Below, in pieces: positions 26,401 to 40,100 of a stretch of DNA of 64,000 nucleotides. The notes under the pieces were generated by a model. That model saw nothing but the letters and a program-made list of their open reading frames with translations, was not told where the DNA came from and ran no database searches. A program made the translations under genes and the position numbers. Origin of the DNA: Bemisia tabaci (Eukaryota; Arthropoda; Insecta; Hemiptera; Aleyrodidae); contig NC_092797.1 of NCBI RefSeq assembly GCF_918797505.1, positions 32,129,372-32,193,371 of the forward strand, given 5' to 3'. The stretch's first letter is position 1, and the number at the start of each line of letters is the position of its first letter.

Positions 26401-29400
26401 AAAATAGTTTTGTAATACAATTTCTGAGCTTCAAAGGAACTTTTAAACAGTTAAGTGCACTGTGAATTTTGCAGAGCACCTTTAGCGATTATTACATACT
26501 ACAGAATGCACTCTCATTTCCCACCTAACTAATTTTCTGCCATGCTAAGAAACTTCGTCTATCCTCGTTTTGCTTAAAGTGGTTTCACTAGAAGGGTATT
26601 TTTTGTGTCCAATAAATTTCCCTCCTTACCTTATCAACATGATCGATGTCATTGCAGCCACAATTATCAAAGCACATCATGATTCAAGTTACTAACTTGT
26701 TATCTTATTTTTTTACTTAGCTGATGAAAAGAAGCTTGTTGATGAAGTTTTTAACAATGCAATGGATGTTTTAAATGACCAAGATCGGAAATTGCCTCAA
26801 GTCGAGAATGTGTTACCATTATTAAGAAGAGGAATTGGTATTCATCATGGAGGTATGTGGTTTTATTGTCTGTTCCATTCTACTATTATGTATAGAACAA
26901 AATAGATGTGTGTACTATCTTTGATACTCTTTATCTGACTTTTCATTACATTTTCTCCTTCCTCTAAACCAAAAACATAGTAAACCATCTTCAGTTACAA
27001 GAGATATGCTGAAAAGAGAGAAAGAATACTGAAAAATGGTGAACGTTTGAAGATGTTGCCAATTATTTTCAAAAGCCGTCTATGTATTGGTGGTGAAAGT
27101 GAAAGTGAAAAAAATAAATTGTTATAAAACCCATCTCCCTGATGGCAATATCCAAATACAAACCAGCAAGTGCATAAAATAGTCTAAGTAGGGGTGTCCT
27201 ATTGTTGTTCCAGTGAGCTATTGGAACACTGCTGTTAAAATGCAGTTACAATAAGATGGCTATTAGAGTTTTCAGAACTGGAAGGAATAAACTGTTGTCA
27301 TGAATATCAGTTATATGGGCAAAACAACCTAGCGGACCGATACATGGGACAACGATGCTTTGACTCGGAGTTCATGCTGTTCTAATAGTGATGCTTTTCT
27401 CTTATATGAGGAGCCATATCAGAATGTATTGGTTTTTTGGAACTTTTTTTCAGGTGCTTGGGAATTTTGACTTTTCCTTAAATTTACGTTTTTTTATGTT
27501 ATCCTTTTTCTGTTTCCTTGCTTCTGTAATAGGTTTATTGCCGATTTTGAAAGAAACTATAGAAATTTTGTTCTCTGAGGGGCTTATCAAAGCTTTGTTT
27601 GCGACTGAAACTTTTGCAATGGGATTGAACATGCCTGCTCGTACTGTACTTTTTACCGCCTCCCAAAAGTTTGATGGCAAAGAAATGCGTTCTGTAAGTT
27701 TTTTTTTTTTTCAAAATTATGTTTTGGTTTTTCCACTTTTTTTCACACAATTGAACCTTTATAGTTCCGAAAGTAAAGTTAATTTACTAATCTTTTTTTA
27801 AAAATATGAAATTTGTATTTTCGTATTTCTATTCGTATGAATATTTCGAATTTCGTAGTTTTAAAAAAAGATTAAACACAGAGTGTGTTGCTCTGTTCCA
27901 ATCAATGATCATTTCCTTTCAATTATATATTCTTTCACCCAAGTTTCTACCTCAGTTTTGACTTCTTTAATTTATTTTAACTTTTATTGCTAGTGCAGGA
28001 TTTAAAGACTGTTCAAGACCGCAATATGCGTAACATTAAATAGTGCAATGATGTAATTGCTGATTGATTTAATCTGACACTTTCAATCAGACAAAGATTG
28101 CTGTCCTTATATCATGCTGTACTTGGGAAGAACACCGTATGACATCGTCCAATTTCCTCTGATAAATTTCAATTCTCTGGAAAATCTGTGAACATTCTCT
28201 CTCAAATTTGTCACATCCTTTTTACAATCAAATATTTATTATTTCTTTAAAAAAATCAAGGAAAAATTAAAATATTCCAAAATTTTCCCAAAAATGAGTA
28301 TTTTACCTGGAGAAATTCGGCCACCTTAAAATGTATGTATCATTTTTCCTCAGCATATTGATACTGTTCATTGTTTTTTACCTTTGTAATTATCATTTTT
28401 CTTTTTAGATAACATCTGGAGAGTACATTCAAATGTCTGGTCGTGCTGGAAGACGAGGTCTTGATGACAAAGGTATAGTCATTCTGATGGTAGACGAAAA
28501 AGTCAGTCCAGAAAATGGGAAGGCTCTTCTTCAAGGTTCAGCAGATCCTATCAACTCTGCTTTTCATCTCACTTATAATATGGTTTTAAATCTTCTTCGT
28601 GTTGAGGAAATTAATCCTGAGTATATGCTAGAAAGGAGTTTCTTCCAGTTCCAGAACAATTCCAGTATTCCAGTTCTATATGAAAGTAAGTTCTATGTTG
28701 GATCATGGCAGTGAGTTTGATGCGCTGATGTAGATTCTGATTCAGAAAAGTACCTGTGTTAAAAATGATTTTTCTTCCAAAATAATAACTACAACAGACA
28801 ATAGTTGTGCTAACTTGGACTCCGTTAAACCTACCTCACTTCTTTTATGTTAAAGCATGCTTAATTAAATTACTGTATTAAACATTTAGTATAGGTTTCT
28901 AACATTATTTGAAGGAGTGGCATTAATATTATGTTCAATGTCTTTCATATCACTCTTCAGCAGGTTTTAGTTCTACTTTCTCCCTAAAATTGTAAACTTT
29001 CCCTGGTATTGAGAGAGGTTCTTTCATCATCTCTCACAACTTTAGTTTCTGAATTTAGGTATATACGTATCTGTATACCTGAAAATAGCAAGATTCTGAT
29101 CCTATCTAAAGCAGGGCCCCCGAGCATAATTCGTGAGCACTGCTCAATTTCAGTGCTCACTAATTCGCTTTCGAGCAGAGCCATAAGTGAGTGGTGCCGT
29201 CGAGCCGTACCAAGAGCGAGAAGCATACAGAGCCACGCAGAAGCATTGGGATTTGAGCAAGAGCAGTTACCGCTGGGAATAACGCTCAAGTCACGGGCGC
29301 GAGCAGGTACCTGGCGGCCGACGATTTGGGCTCTAATCTGAGCATAATTCGAGCCCGCTGAATTATGCTCGCTGCGCTCGCTGAAAATGATAAATTAAGC

Positions 29401-32400
29401 ACAAGTTGGCAGCGCCGCTTTTTCTACCTGCGTCCTGCACCTTTTATTTACCGCGGCTGTGGTGTACGCGTGTGCTGTTGCTTCGCGTAAACTGTGACTT
29501 CGCCAATGACTATAGCAACCCCTCGTTAGACGAAAATCGAAAGTGATTTTTCGTATTCACACTGCAAAGCGATTTTAACACATCGACGGCATAAAGTCCG
29601 CAATCACATATCTCGTTTGCGGTGACTGAAATTCTCCGCCTCTACGTTATTTTTTTAAATGAGAAAAAATTGACATCATTTCTTGAAGTTTATGCAGAAT
29701 TTTCTCCGCACAGACAAGAAAAATCACGGCAGTTTTACAGAATTGCCGTTGAGTAGTTTTCCGTTTAAGAAATAAAGTATGACAGGAAGTCTGCGACGTC
29801 GCAAACTGAGTTATATGATTGCCGACTTACACCGTCGACATGTTGTGCGTTTGGAATGTTGACTCCTAGTCCTAGTAAAAAATCCAAAAACAAAAAATAC
29901 CGAAGTAAAGTTGTGCAAAATGTTGGAAACTATCGGATTAGTTTTGAAAGGCGCGTGACTGTCTTACAAGCGAAAAAAAGACCGTCGAAAAATCCTGCTT
30001 TACCTCGGAAGTGACATGAATCCTTGGAAGAAATCGCAAAATGGGCGTTTTTCGTGTACAGGGGGAGTCAGCACCTTCCAAATATCGTCCGTTTAGCTCC
30101 AAATTTTGCACATGTCTACTTTGGTATTCTGTTTTTTCAATTATGGAGCCGATAGGTATCCCCAACACACAAATATTGTTAAACCTGCCTTAAAGTGAAA
30201 TTACGAAGCATCACGATTTTGTTTCTTCGAGAGCCAAGATCGCGGCGTGGTGAAGTCTTGCCGCCTCAAAAATTGCCCTGTATATGACAGCTGCAGGTAT
30301 TCTCGGACTTGAACTGGAGTCCGTGGGGTCGGTAGGGGGCCCGCCAAGCCTACAACGGCAAATTTTTCGAGTCGAACAATTTGAAAACTGCTACCTGAGC
30401 CCAAAAACGATAAGTACCTGACGAATCAGTCTGTTTTCTTGTCGTTAAAGGACGTTAAATTTTATCTTAACTGGAAAGTGGCAACTTCCTGCCTTGCCCT
30501 CGCTAGTAGACGAATCATGCATAATTTTCCTTTAAACTGTACGATTTTTAATTTGGAAGTTAACAGGAGACCACTTTTCTGTGCTAAGGCATAAAAATCT
30601 TCGTTACTGCATGTACCTTTTTCTCAGGAACCATTAAAGGTATTTGGACGATTTTTGTTTAGTTGTGTAATTAATGGCCGCCTACATAAACAGACGAACC
30701 TGTTTTTGAAATTTTGAAAGTTGAATATTGACCGTTTTTTGAAATTTGTCCGGGAATCATAGAACTTTCTTCGTCTTCGGTTACCTCTAAAAATTTTAAT
30801 CGTCCAAAATTGTAAAAAAACGCTTCAGCTTGCTTCCATGACGGAAAATCAGTAATGTAACGGGGAAAAAATTGAAAATATCTTCATCAGATTCAGAGAA
30901 AAATTTATACGAGTATCACAGAAGAAATCTGTTCAGGAGCACAATTTGAAAATCCTCAGGCAGTAAAAAAGAGGGTTGGTGCTTTTGACTACGATTACTA
31001 AAATATCGGTGCAGCGTTTTAATCGTCCGTAGAACTACAACGCAGTGTCTAATGCAACCCAACAGAATACCTGATCCAAAGAGCCTAAAAAATAAAATGT
31101 GAAAATTTTGTGTAATTTTTTTGTGAAAATGTGAAAATTCCTGACAAGTGAACAGGTGACAGATTGATGGTTGTGAACTTTGACCTGGAGCTTCGGGATC
31201 GTCGAGCCGCGAAGCCGGGGAGTACCCGGGGAAGGCCAAAGACTGGGACTGGCGGCGACGCGGTGGCGGCAGAAGTACATCGGATGATGTCCGAATTCTG
31301 ATGGAGAGGCGGTGGAATCGAGAAATATAATGGCATGGAAACTAAATTTTATGTAAAACCGAAACTTCAATAAATGAAATAGGCCCGAATCAGCCGGTAA
31401 AGTTTATAAGCTGCTGGCAGCCTTAGAAGGTATTGGAGCAAAGGAATCAATGTAGATTAAGGAACGTAAAATGGCTGGATGTAAATGGAGCACCGAACAT
31501 CCTCGTTAATTTCGTTTGCAGAAAAATGGGTAAAGAGAATCAGGTATTGTTGGTTGTGCCACACCACACCAGTACTCCAGTTCTGTATGAAAAGTTTTAG
31601 TATCGGAGGAAATTCGCTGACCGCAATTCATTGGAATACGTCACTATCGGCGAGCAAGAAATAATCTGCTTTAATTATTAATTACGTTGGTATCTAAATT
31701 GGGATTTTCGAGATTCGGACACTGTTAGAGAAACATTACGAACTAATACAAACAAGTAGGAATTTCACTGTATGAAACAGCCACGTCGTGAAGAAGGTAA
31801 TGCAGTCGCCATTATTTATTTACTTTTTTTGAAGTTATTAATACCTAACACTGGTTTTTTCACTATTTAATTAAATGCTCCAAAAGGGGTTTCGTGAAAC
31901 TTGCCGGCAAGTGCCCGTGAAACATATCGCTAGGTTAAGCGGTCATTCTGCCGTGCAAAAGAATTGAGAGTAGAAACAGCCGAACAGCTGACAATTCAAG
32001 TTCATATCGCCCGATCCAACAGCTGAAAGTGACGTTTTCTTGCACTATTATTTGCACGTAGCAGCCATCGAAAATATGTGTTGAGGGAGGTTTCGCAATT
32101 TAATCACTCGATTGGAAAAGGAAGAAGATCTAGACACGATCTTTTTAAACTCCATAAGGAGGGACTGCTAATTGGGAGAGGGTGTCGTGTATTTTTTTTT
32201 CTTTTTCAGTCATAATAATCAATTAATCATAGGCGGGAAAATTTTTCCGGTCAAATCTTTCTCCCGTTGTCATCGAGACGAGGCTATCCGCATTATTCAT
32301 GCTTGATGCAGTTGTATCAGAGTTTGTCAAAATTGAAAAATGGAAAATGGATTTACAAAAAAGGAATGACTCAAATAGTAAAATGTATTAAAAAATGGCC

Positions 32401-34079
32401 ACCAAATTTCTATTTCTGGAATCAGCTACGCAGTACGCACGAGGGTCGATCTGCAGCACTAATGAGAACAATTTGTTTTCGCCGTTATAAATGTGCATTT
32501 ACAAATAAAATAAATTATTATTATTATTATATTTGACGATCGATAATTACTCATGTACGCATACGCACTAGGGGGCTATGCCCCCTACCCCCTGGCCGCT
32601 ACGCGACCTAACCCCCAGAGGACGCTTCGCGCTTTTAGGGCCGCGTCGACGAAAGGACGACCAAAGAAAATGAAAAGATTTTCATACCCGACTCTCAGTT
32701 GGTCCACGACTGTACTTCACTCCAAGACTGAAAAGAAACGGGACGGGGCGTTTCGTCCCTTTATGATAGTCTGTAGCAATTGCAGAGGATAATAACCTCC
32801 ATTCAATAACCCTACTAACAGACCGAGATTCAACATTTCCCGCTCAGTTCAATTTTCCGCGAAATTTGAAATTCCCGAAATTTTTCATTAGCGGGAATTT
32901 CAAATTTTGCCCCCCTTCCTGAGCTCCCTCGTCTACTCTTATGTATAAAAACTCGGGTCCTATTTTCAAATTCTAATTACAGCGGGCTCATCTAGCGACA
33001 ATCTCTTGTCGATAACTGCAAAACTCATGGTAATCGGCCCAGTAGGATGCTCACAAACTGTGACAAATTATACAAATTTACATAATTTAAATGGGAGAAT
33101 TCGCAACTACACCACGTAATATAAAAAGACCTGGGTCACATTTTCAAAATTTGAGTATAGCTGGCTCATCTAGCAACAATTACCTGTCGATCGCCGCAAA
33201 AATCATGAAAATCGGTCCGGTAGAACGCCGGGACTAAACGTTCTATATAGCTACCAGATTTGCAAATTTCGGAGGTCTCAAAGCTTATAGTATACATAAT
33301 GTATCATTTATGAATTTCAACAAATTTAAAAGTAGGTACGATTCTCATGATTGTAACCTATCAAAAAACAAACAAGTTTGCAACATTCACTCGGAATGTT
33401 TACTTACTACCATAGAGGCAGAGATTTTCAAACACCGAAAACGAGATATGTGATTGCGGACTTACGCCGTCGATATATTCAGTGGGTAAAAATTTATTAT
33501 GAAATTAAAATAAATTTATGTAGGATTATGTAAGCGCACAATTTTCAAACTATTTGTATACGCCTCCTAGCCACTACGTGGCCCAACTTCCTAAGGGCGC
33601 TTTGTCCATTGGCGATTTATCAAATTGGCAACACTGTTTTTCATCCATTTAAATACATTAAACTTATTTATTCTTTTATGTACTCTTAAATGGAAGAAAA
33701 ACAGTGTTAAGAAATTTCAAGGATCGGCACTACGTACTGCTCGTGCCCTAAGTAAGTAAATCCAAATGGAGAGGGAACATCTGGGGACTTTCTCCTATCG
33801 AACCGCAAAAATCATGAAAATCTGCCCGTTAGATTAGAACTAACACTGGAAAAAAAAGCACATTGGATCTAGAGTCCAGACTCTTGAAAACATTGACAAC
33901 AAAAATACGGCAATACGGCAAAAGCACAATCCAATTCTGCGATAGTGAAAAGGATGCGAATTGGTGCAGGAATTCAGGAAAGTGTCGCAAACAAATATTT
34001 AAGGAGGAGAAAATAATTCTTCAAGGGACGAGGATTTGTGACACATGTAAGGCGAACATGAAACATAAGCTCCTTTCTT

Positions 34080-34118
<39 letters not shown>

Positions 34119-37100
34119 GAAATTTGCCGCCTCCTAAAATTTGCCGCCCGGTGCCATGGCACCACGGGTCCCCCCATAAATTCGGCTCTGAGTGAAGGTT
34201 TTGAAAGCGAGAGTGAATCAGGCGATGGAAGCAAATGAACTTCGGCATCTGGGCCTCAGACGGCTGCAGCGCAAGCCGTGCCCGATGAGCCGACGACCGA
34301 AACTTACCGGGCGAGTAGGAAGAAGGGATGGGGAATTTTGCGGTGTTGCAATTTCGGTCACGTAAATCTGAATTTATAAGCGGTGGTCATTGAGCATAAT
34401 TCGCCGGGCGGGAATAATGCTCATTGAGCGTTATTCCAGCTGCAGCTGAATTACGCTCGCTCTCGTATGCAGCACTATACCTGCCACCGCCTTCAGCTCT
34501 CTCGCGCAGCGTGCGCGAAGTTGAGCACTATTCGATTCGAATCGATCTGAGCCGTTAACGCTGAGCGTTTTTTTTCATCTGCTCGGGCACTGGACCTGAG
34601 CAGCGATTCGAGCATATATATTTGTGCTCAGGGGCCCTGATCTAAAGTGAACCACCACTATCAATGGCAAAGGTTCGATGGCACATGTTTCTAACAAAAT
34701 TTTCCTGTTTGTTTATCTCGAATAGAAGTTCAAAAGAAGCAAAAAGAAGTGGATGCAATAGTTATTGCCAATGAAACTCAGATTGCTTCCTACTACAATA
34801 TTCGAGAACAATTAGATCACTTGTCAAAAGTTTTGCAAACCTATGTGGTGAACCCTGTCTATCTAACACCTTTCCTACAACCCGGCCGACTTGTCAAGGT
34901 GAGTATGGATACGACTCCCCCTCAAATTTTTACCATTTTTCACTAATGTAATCAAGGAAAGTATTGCTCCCGTCTCCGTTTAATGCTCTTTGAAGTGATC
35001 TGATAACAATTGAGCATAATTCAGTTCAGACGATTGAGAGACCACAGCACATCAACGAGCCTTCAGGACTTTTGCAGTTTTTGGAGTATTTATGAGCAGA
35101 GACAATGTCTATTAAGGACTTCAACAATACTATTGATTTTTAAAGTGAGCACATATTGGAAAAACTGCAACGGAATGCTTTAGTGCATATGTGTAAGCAA
35201 GAATTATGGCTCGTGGCATCATGACATTACAAAACCTATGTTTCTTAGATTTATTTATCCATTATGAAATGTAATTAAAAAAAAATTGTGTACTTCGTTC
35301 TTTACGCTTTTAATCAGGTTTAATTGATTTTTTTTGGAAAATTCTCTCCTTTAATCAATCAGCTTTACTACCCCTTCAGTTTGTTTTGAATTTAACTATT
35401 CTAGTAGTTTCTGTCGCTCACTCTCAGGTCTTTTTTTTTTTGGTTTTGTTTTACAGATTAAAACAGAAACTGAAGAATATGAGTGGGGTATCATAATCAA
35501 CTTCCGCAAAGAAGACTCTGGGCAAAATCCTGCTCTATCGTCAATGACTCTCATCGTTGATGTTCTCCTGCACGTTGCAGTTGACAAAGAGGGGAAGACG
35601 GAAAGGCGCCCATGTCCTCCCGGTGAGCAAGGTGAAATGGAAGTTGTGCCTGTACTTCATAAAGTCATCTCTCAAATTAGCTCTCTTCGAATACACTATC
35701 CAAAAGATTTGAGGCCCCCAGATAATAGAAAGTCAGTTCTCAAATCAATTCGGGTAAGGTTGCTGTTTAGTAATCAAATTTTCTGTTTTCAAGTATGTCT
35801 CTGTTGTGTCCTATGAGTTTAACAGCAGCTTTTGATTAATTAAAGTAGCAAAAAAATTGCTAGGGAACAAGGGATGAGCCAAAAATTAGGCATTTTACTT
35901 ATGTTTTTGTAAATTATTCACATCAAGTAGACATCAAGAGCACATATCACATAGTATCAAACAGAAATTGAAAGTCTGGAGGTGAAAATCGCAGAAAAAA
36001 TTTTGCATTGACATCTGGAAATACTCATAGAGATTGGAAGTTTAAGATACCTTAAGGATCTCTCCTCTTGTTACCTGTTAGAAGAGTTCGGGCACTATGT
36101 ATATTTTGTCTTTCCCTTTTGTCAGATTAAAGTGAATTGCAAGGCAAGAGCCGTTTATTTTGAATGACTTTGATGTCCTGAATCTCATTAAATATTGTTG
36201 TATTTTTGATTGAGGTTTATGTAAATTTTTATTGAGGCAAGACATTTTAGGCAGGCAATGACTCCTGGAATCATAACATTATTGTAAGTGTATCATTGAT
36301 GCAAGAATAAGCTCGGAGATAAAAAGGGGGCGAAGATTTTGGAATTTTCCTGTGTGCAGTATGATAAGTCCTTCTTTTTTTTATTTTCAGGAAGTGAAAA
36401 AAAGATTCAATGGTGATATTCCCCTGTTAAATCCTGTAACAGATATGCACATCAAAGAAGAATCATTTTTAGATTTGGTAAAAAGAATTCAGAGTTATGA
36501 ACAAAGACTCTTCGACCATCCTTTGCACGACAAGCCACAGCTTGAAACCATGTATAACGCCTATAGATTGAAAACTGAGGTAAGTGACTTAACATGTCCT
36601 GAGCAAATCCTGATTTTAGGCTGATCACGATCTGCCTGGCCAATTACATTTTGCCTGGGCATTTCAAATCCTCCTGAGCTGATATGGCATTTTTAGCCGA
36701 TCGCAATTTGTTTGGGCGCAAGAAAAATTGATTCATTTGAAATTGACAATTTAAACCAGATAAGCACACAACAAGAAACATCTCTTGTACCAGACATGCG
36801 AAAACATTCATCGTGATAGTGTACTTATTTTCTCCTTGCTCTGCCAAGTATGCCAACTGTACAAAATACAAGGAGTTGTGGTCATACCAATGATCTCTAA
36901 AAGTATACTTCACAATGCGGGCAGGTCAATTTGATAGATGTGCAGTTTTATCAGAGTTCTGATGACTTTAAGTTCATTTTAAGCACATTATCGTCATTCC
37001 AAATATGTCATCTATCAGCCTCCAAGTAAAAAATAAAACCGCAGAGGAAACTGCTGATAATCTGTTGGATGTGCCTTGCTCAATTAGGCCCCCTTCAGCT

Positions 37101-40100
37101 CTCCAATTAGACAATAAACGTGAGTTGGTAAATTGAGTGTTACAGAACTATAACCAAGACCATTGAAAACTTTGCTATCCTCCAACTCTGGGGAGTATGG
37201 AAAGGGAAATTCGTAACATACATGCCTTGTTGTTTGCTTGGATGAAAGATGGTAAAAGTGATAAATAACATGAAGAACTCTGATTCATTTAATTCAGACA
37301 AAAATCATCCATTTGTACATGCAGGCATAAGAAAAAAAAGACCGAATAAAGTTTTCAAAATCTTCAATTGGTCCAAGCAAATTAAAATCAGCTTGGCAGA
37401 TTGCAATTGGCTTGGACCAATGCGCTGCCTTGGTGCAATGCATTGGTTGTGCGGAGGTAGGTTGTGGTTGGCTCAGGCAGGTCCTGATAGAATCATGGCC
37501 CGTTGATCCTGACCCCATGGGACCCCAATCTCATTTCTGACTAGATTTTCTGTATGAAGGTTTGTTTCCATTTATTTTTATCCTTGCCTTATATTTGGAA
37601 CCTAGATTGTTTTATAGCAAGGTCTCTACTAATAGCCTTTTTTTTATCTAATCATATTCCTCACTCAAATACTGCAGCCAATCAATTCATATACTATATT
37701 TGAATCTGAGAAAATGGTATGTTTTTTTATTTCAGCTCTACTGTATGAGCCGCTCCCAGTGGTCAGTACACATTTTTAAAAACTTCGGATAGAATTTCCC
37801 TTGACTGGCTAAAATCTTCATGAATTAAGTTGAAATCATGTTCCCTCTCACTAATAAAGGAGGCTAGTGTCATTTGTATACGTTAATCTGTATTTAAAAC
37901 TGAAAATCCTCAAAATAACTAGGGAAAAAACTAGGAAAACAAATCATCAGTGCAATATTTTCCTTCCAAACAAATTGTACTACATCTATTTAGAGTCTCT
38001 TACCTTCAGTTTTGTTTTGTTTCAGACTCTAAGTGAATTGAAAATGCTGCGACAAGAATTAAAAAGGACAATGTCACTTGTGCAAATGGAAGAATTGAAG
38101 TGCCGTAAAAGAGTGTTGAGGAGATTGAAATTTTGTAATGCCTCCGATATTATTGAAACGAAAGGTAGAATAGCTTGTGAGTTGAGCAGGTAGGTCGTTA
38201 GAGAATTAATAATTTCATTAAATTTAAAAAAAACGGGCCCATGAATCGGAACATAGCATGAAAATGAATCGTTATGAGCAGTGCAGAATCTCACTTTCCT
38301 CCTCATTAACTCACACAACGGAACCCACTAAAGTTGTGTCTATAACTGAGCACAATGGATACATCTTTCACTCATTCCTCCAATGATCTTCCATTAACAA
38401 TCAGTGTCTTATCTGCATTATTTTTACAAAAACCGAATCAACTATCGAGAGCTCTCGGAAGAGACAGAACATCTTAGTAAACCGAACGTACTGTATATTT
38501 GTCTAACAGTAACCATTTCGGTTTCTTATTGGTTTTGAGTAACTAGTCAAGTCGTTTTTGAATGGCTAGCTCTAAACTTTCACAACAGGAAGAGTGGAAG
38601 GTGTCTCATAGTGGGTCAAGAACATGAAGTTTTGGACAATTCCTTTGTTGCATAGTAGGTCATCCACTAAACATTTTTCCTCTTCTGTAACGTTCAGCCA
38701 CGAATGAAGAGGAATAATTGCGTTTGAAAGCTTTGGCAAAATTAAATCCAACATGATGCGTGTAATATGACTGAAGAAGTAAACTTGCTTACTGCATTGG
38801 ATGTGGAGGTTTCTAAAAAAGGAGAGAACATATCCTGTACAGCCAACCTTAAACACAGGCATGCTGTCTGGTAGGGTGGTCAAAGCCCACAACCACGTGA
38901 AATGCAGATTTTATTTTACCCTAGTCTTAAATCGGATTTACTGTTTTTGCACAATGCACTCCGGGTAGCATCGATTTGTCTCAAATTTTAACCTTCAGGT
39001 GGATTATTCAGGGAAAATAGAAATTTCAGTCTGGAGATCAATCATTAAGGAATGTTCATGCCGAAAATCATCTTCCAAAAGTCTTAAAACGAAGTCACAA
39101 GTACTGTTTCCAATTAACAACCAATATGGATCCATTGAAAGAGGTTGCAAAATGGAAACAGTACCTTTTATTTTAAGATTTTGGGAGATAACTTGCTGCA
39201 CGAACATTCATAGTGATGGATCTACAGACTGAAATTTCGATTTTCCAAAAAATAATCCACGAAAACGGTTAAAATTTGAAAAATGTCAATCGGACCCAGA
39301 CTACATCTTGCAAAAGCTGAAGATCCCACTTAATAGGTGTTGGATGTTTCTTAAATCCATTTCGAAGTCCTATAAAAATTGTGAGTAAAAAGAAATTTTG
39401 GCATTTAAATTGCACATACATTCTTTAACATCCACAATCTGCTCGTAGTTTCAACGAAAATTGCATATCCTAGAAAGTTTCAAATTTTATCCTTTTTTCC
39501 ATTTTGTTCCTTTTCATTTTATTTTGTGCCATTGCAGTGCTGAATTTTTTTGACAGTCAGTACTTAAAATGATATTTTTTTTCTTTTTTGCAGTGGTGAA
39601 GAATTACTCATGACTGAAATGATGTTCAATGGAATGTTTAATGACCTTGATGTTCCTCAATGTGTTGCTATTTTAAGCTGTTTTGTCTGTGATGAGAAAA
39701 GTAATGAAGTACCCAAGAGATCAGCTGAACTTTCAGGTCTTCTCAGACAAATGCAGGTTAGTTGTTAAAATATTTATTCCACCTATAAAGTATGAAGTAC
39801 ATAATGACAATATCTAGGCTGGGAGACGACATTTGATGACTTCAGCATTCCTTTTGTATCGGGCATGTGACACATAAAAGTAGCATGTGACGCGCAAAAC
39901 TTTTCAAGTTCAAAGAAGCATCTGAATTTTAGAATTTTGCAGTGACATAAAGAATCTGATCGAAGAATATTAAGCCGTGACATAAAATTGAAGGAGAGTC
40001 TGGGCCCTAAAACGTAGGGCTAATGCTACGAATTAGACCAGCTAGTTTAAAGAACTCCGAACAGAATACTACAGTTGCATTCTAGTTGAGTCGCATCCGG

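Larger units (their letters stand above)
29112..34639. mobile_element. hAT-type insertion, 5.5 kb, in Mtr4 intron 9
   Basis: The ends CAGGGCCCCCGAGCATAA and, reversed, CAGGGCCCCTGAGCACAA match at 16 of 18 bases. They are flanked by a perfect 8-bp duplication ATCTAAAG (29104-29111 and 34640-34647). CAGGG-type ends with an 8-bp duplication define the hAT superfamily. Subterminal zones on both sides are dense in GAGCATAATTC/GAATTATGCTC and GCTCGC motifs, as hAT transposase-binding regions often are. No ORF resembles a hAT transposase, so it is non-autonomous. The inside is a nest of other repeats (a MITE, a diverged 175-bp duplication, a 32-A tract at 34084-34115, a microsatellite of ATT at about 32512-32531). 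Flanking Mtr4 exons 9 and 10 are intact, so it is spliced out with the intron. Confidence 0.9.

Noticed and set aside
28984..29341. ORFs of about 100-110 codons on both strands at 29.0-29.3 kb
   Set aside because: They span the hAT terminus and its subterminal motif array and have no protein-like pattern.
30916..31370. Overlapping minus-strand ORFs of 83-111 codons inside the hAT insertion
   Set aside because: All three frames are open at once in a GC-rich patch; none resembles a transposase.
33863..34195. 110-codon plus-strand ORF ending in a lysine run
   Set aside because: The lysines are a 32-A tract, and the part before it is a repeat fragment with no recognisable domain. A faint CCHC-like string downstream lacks the needed spacing.
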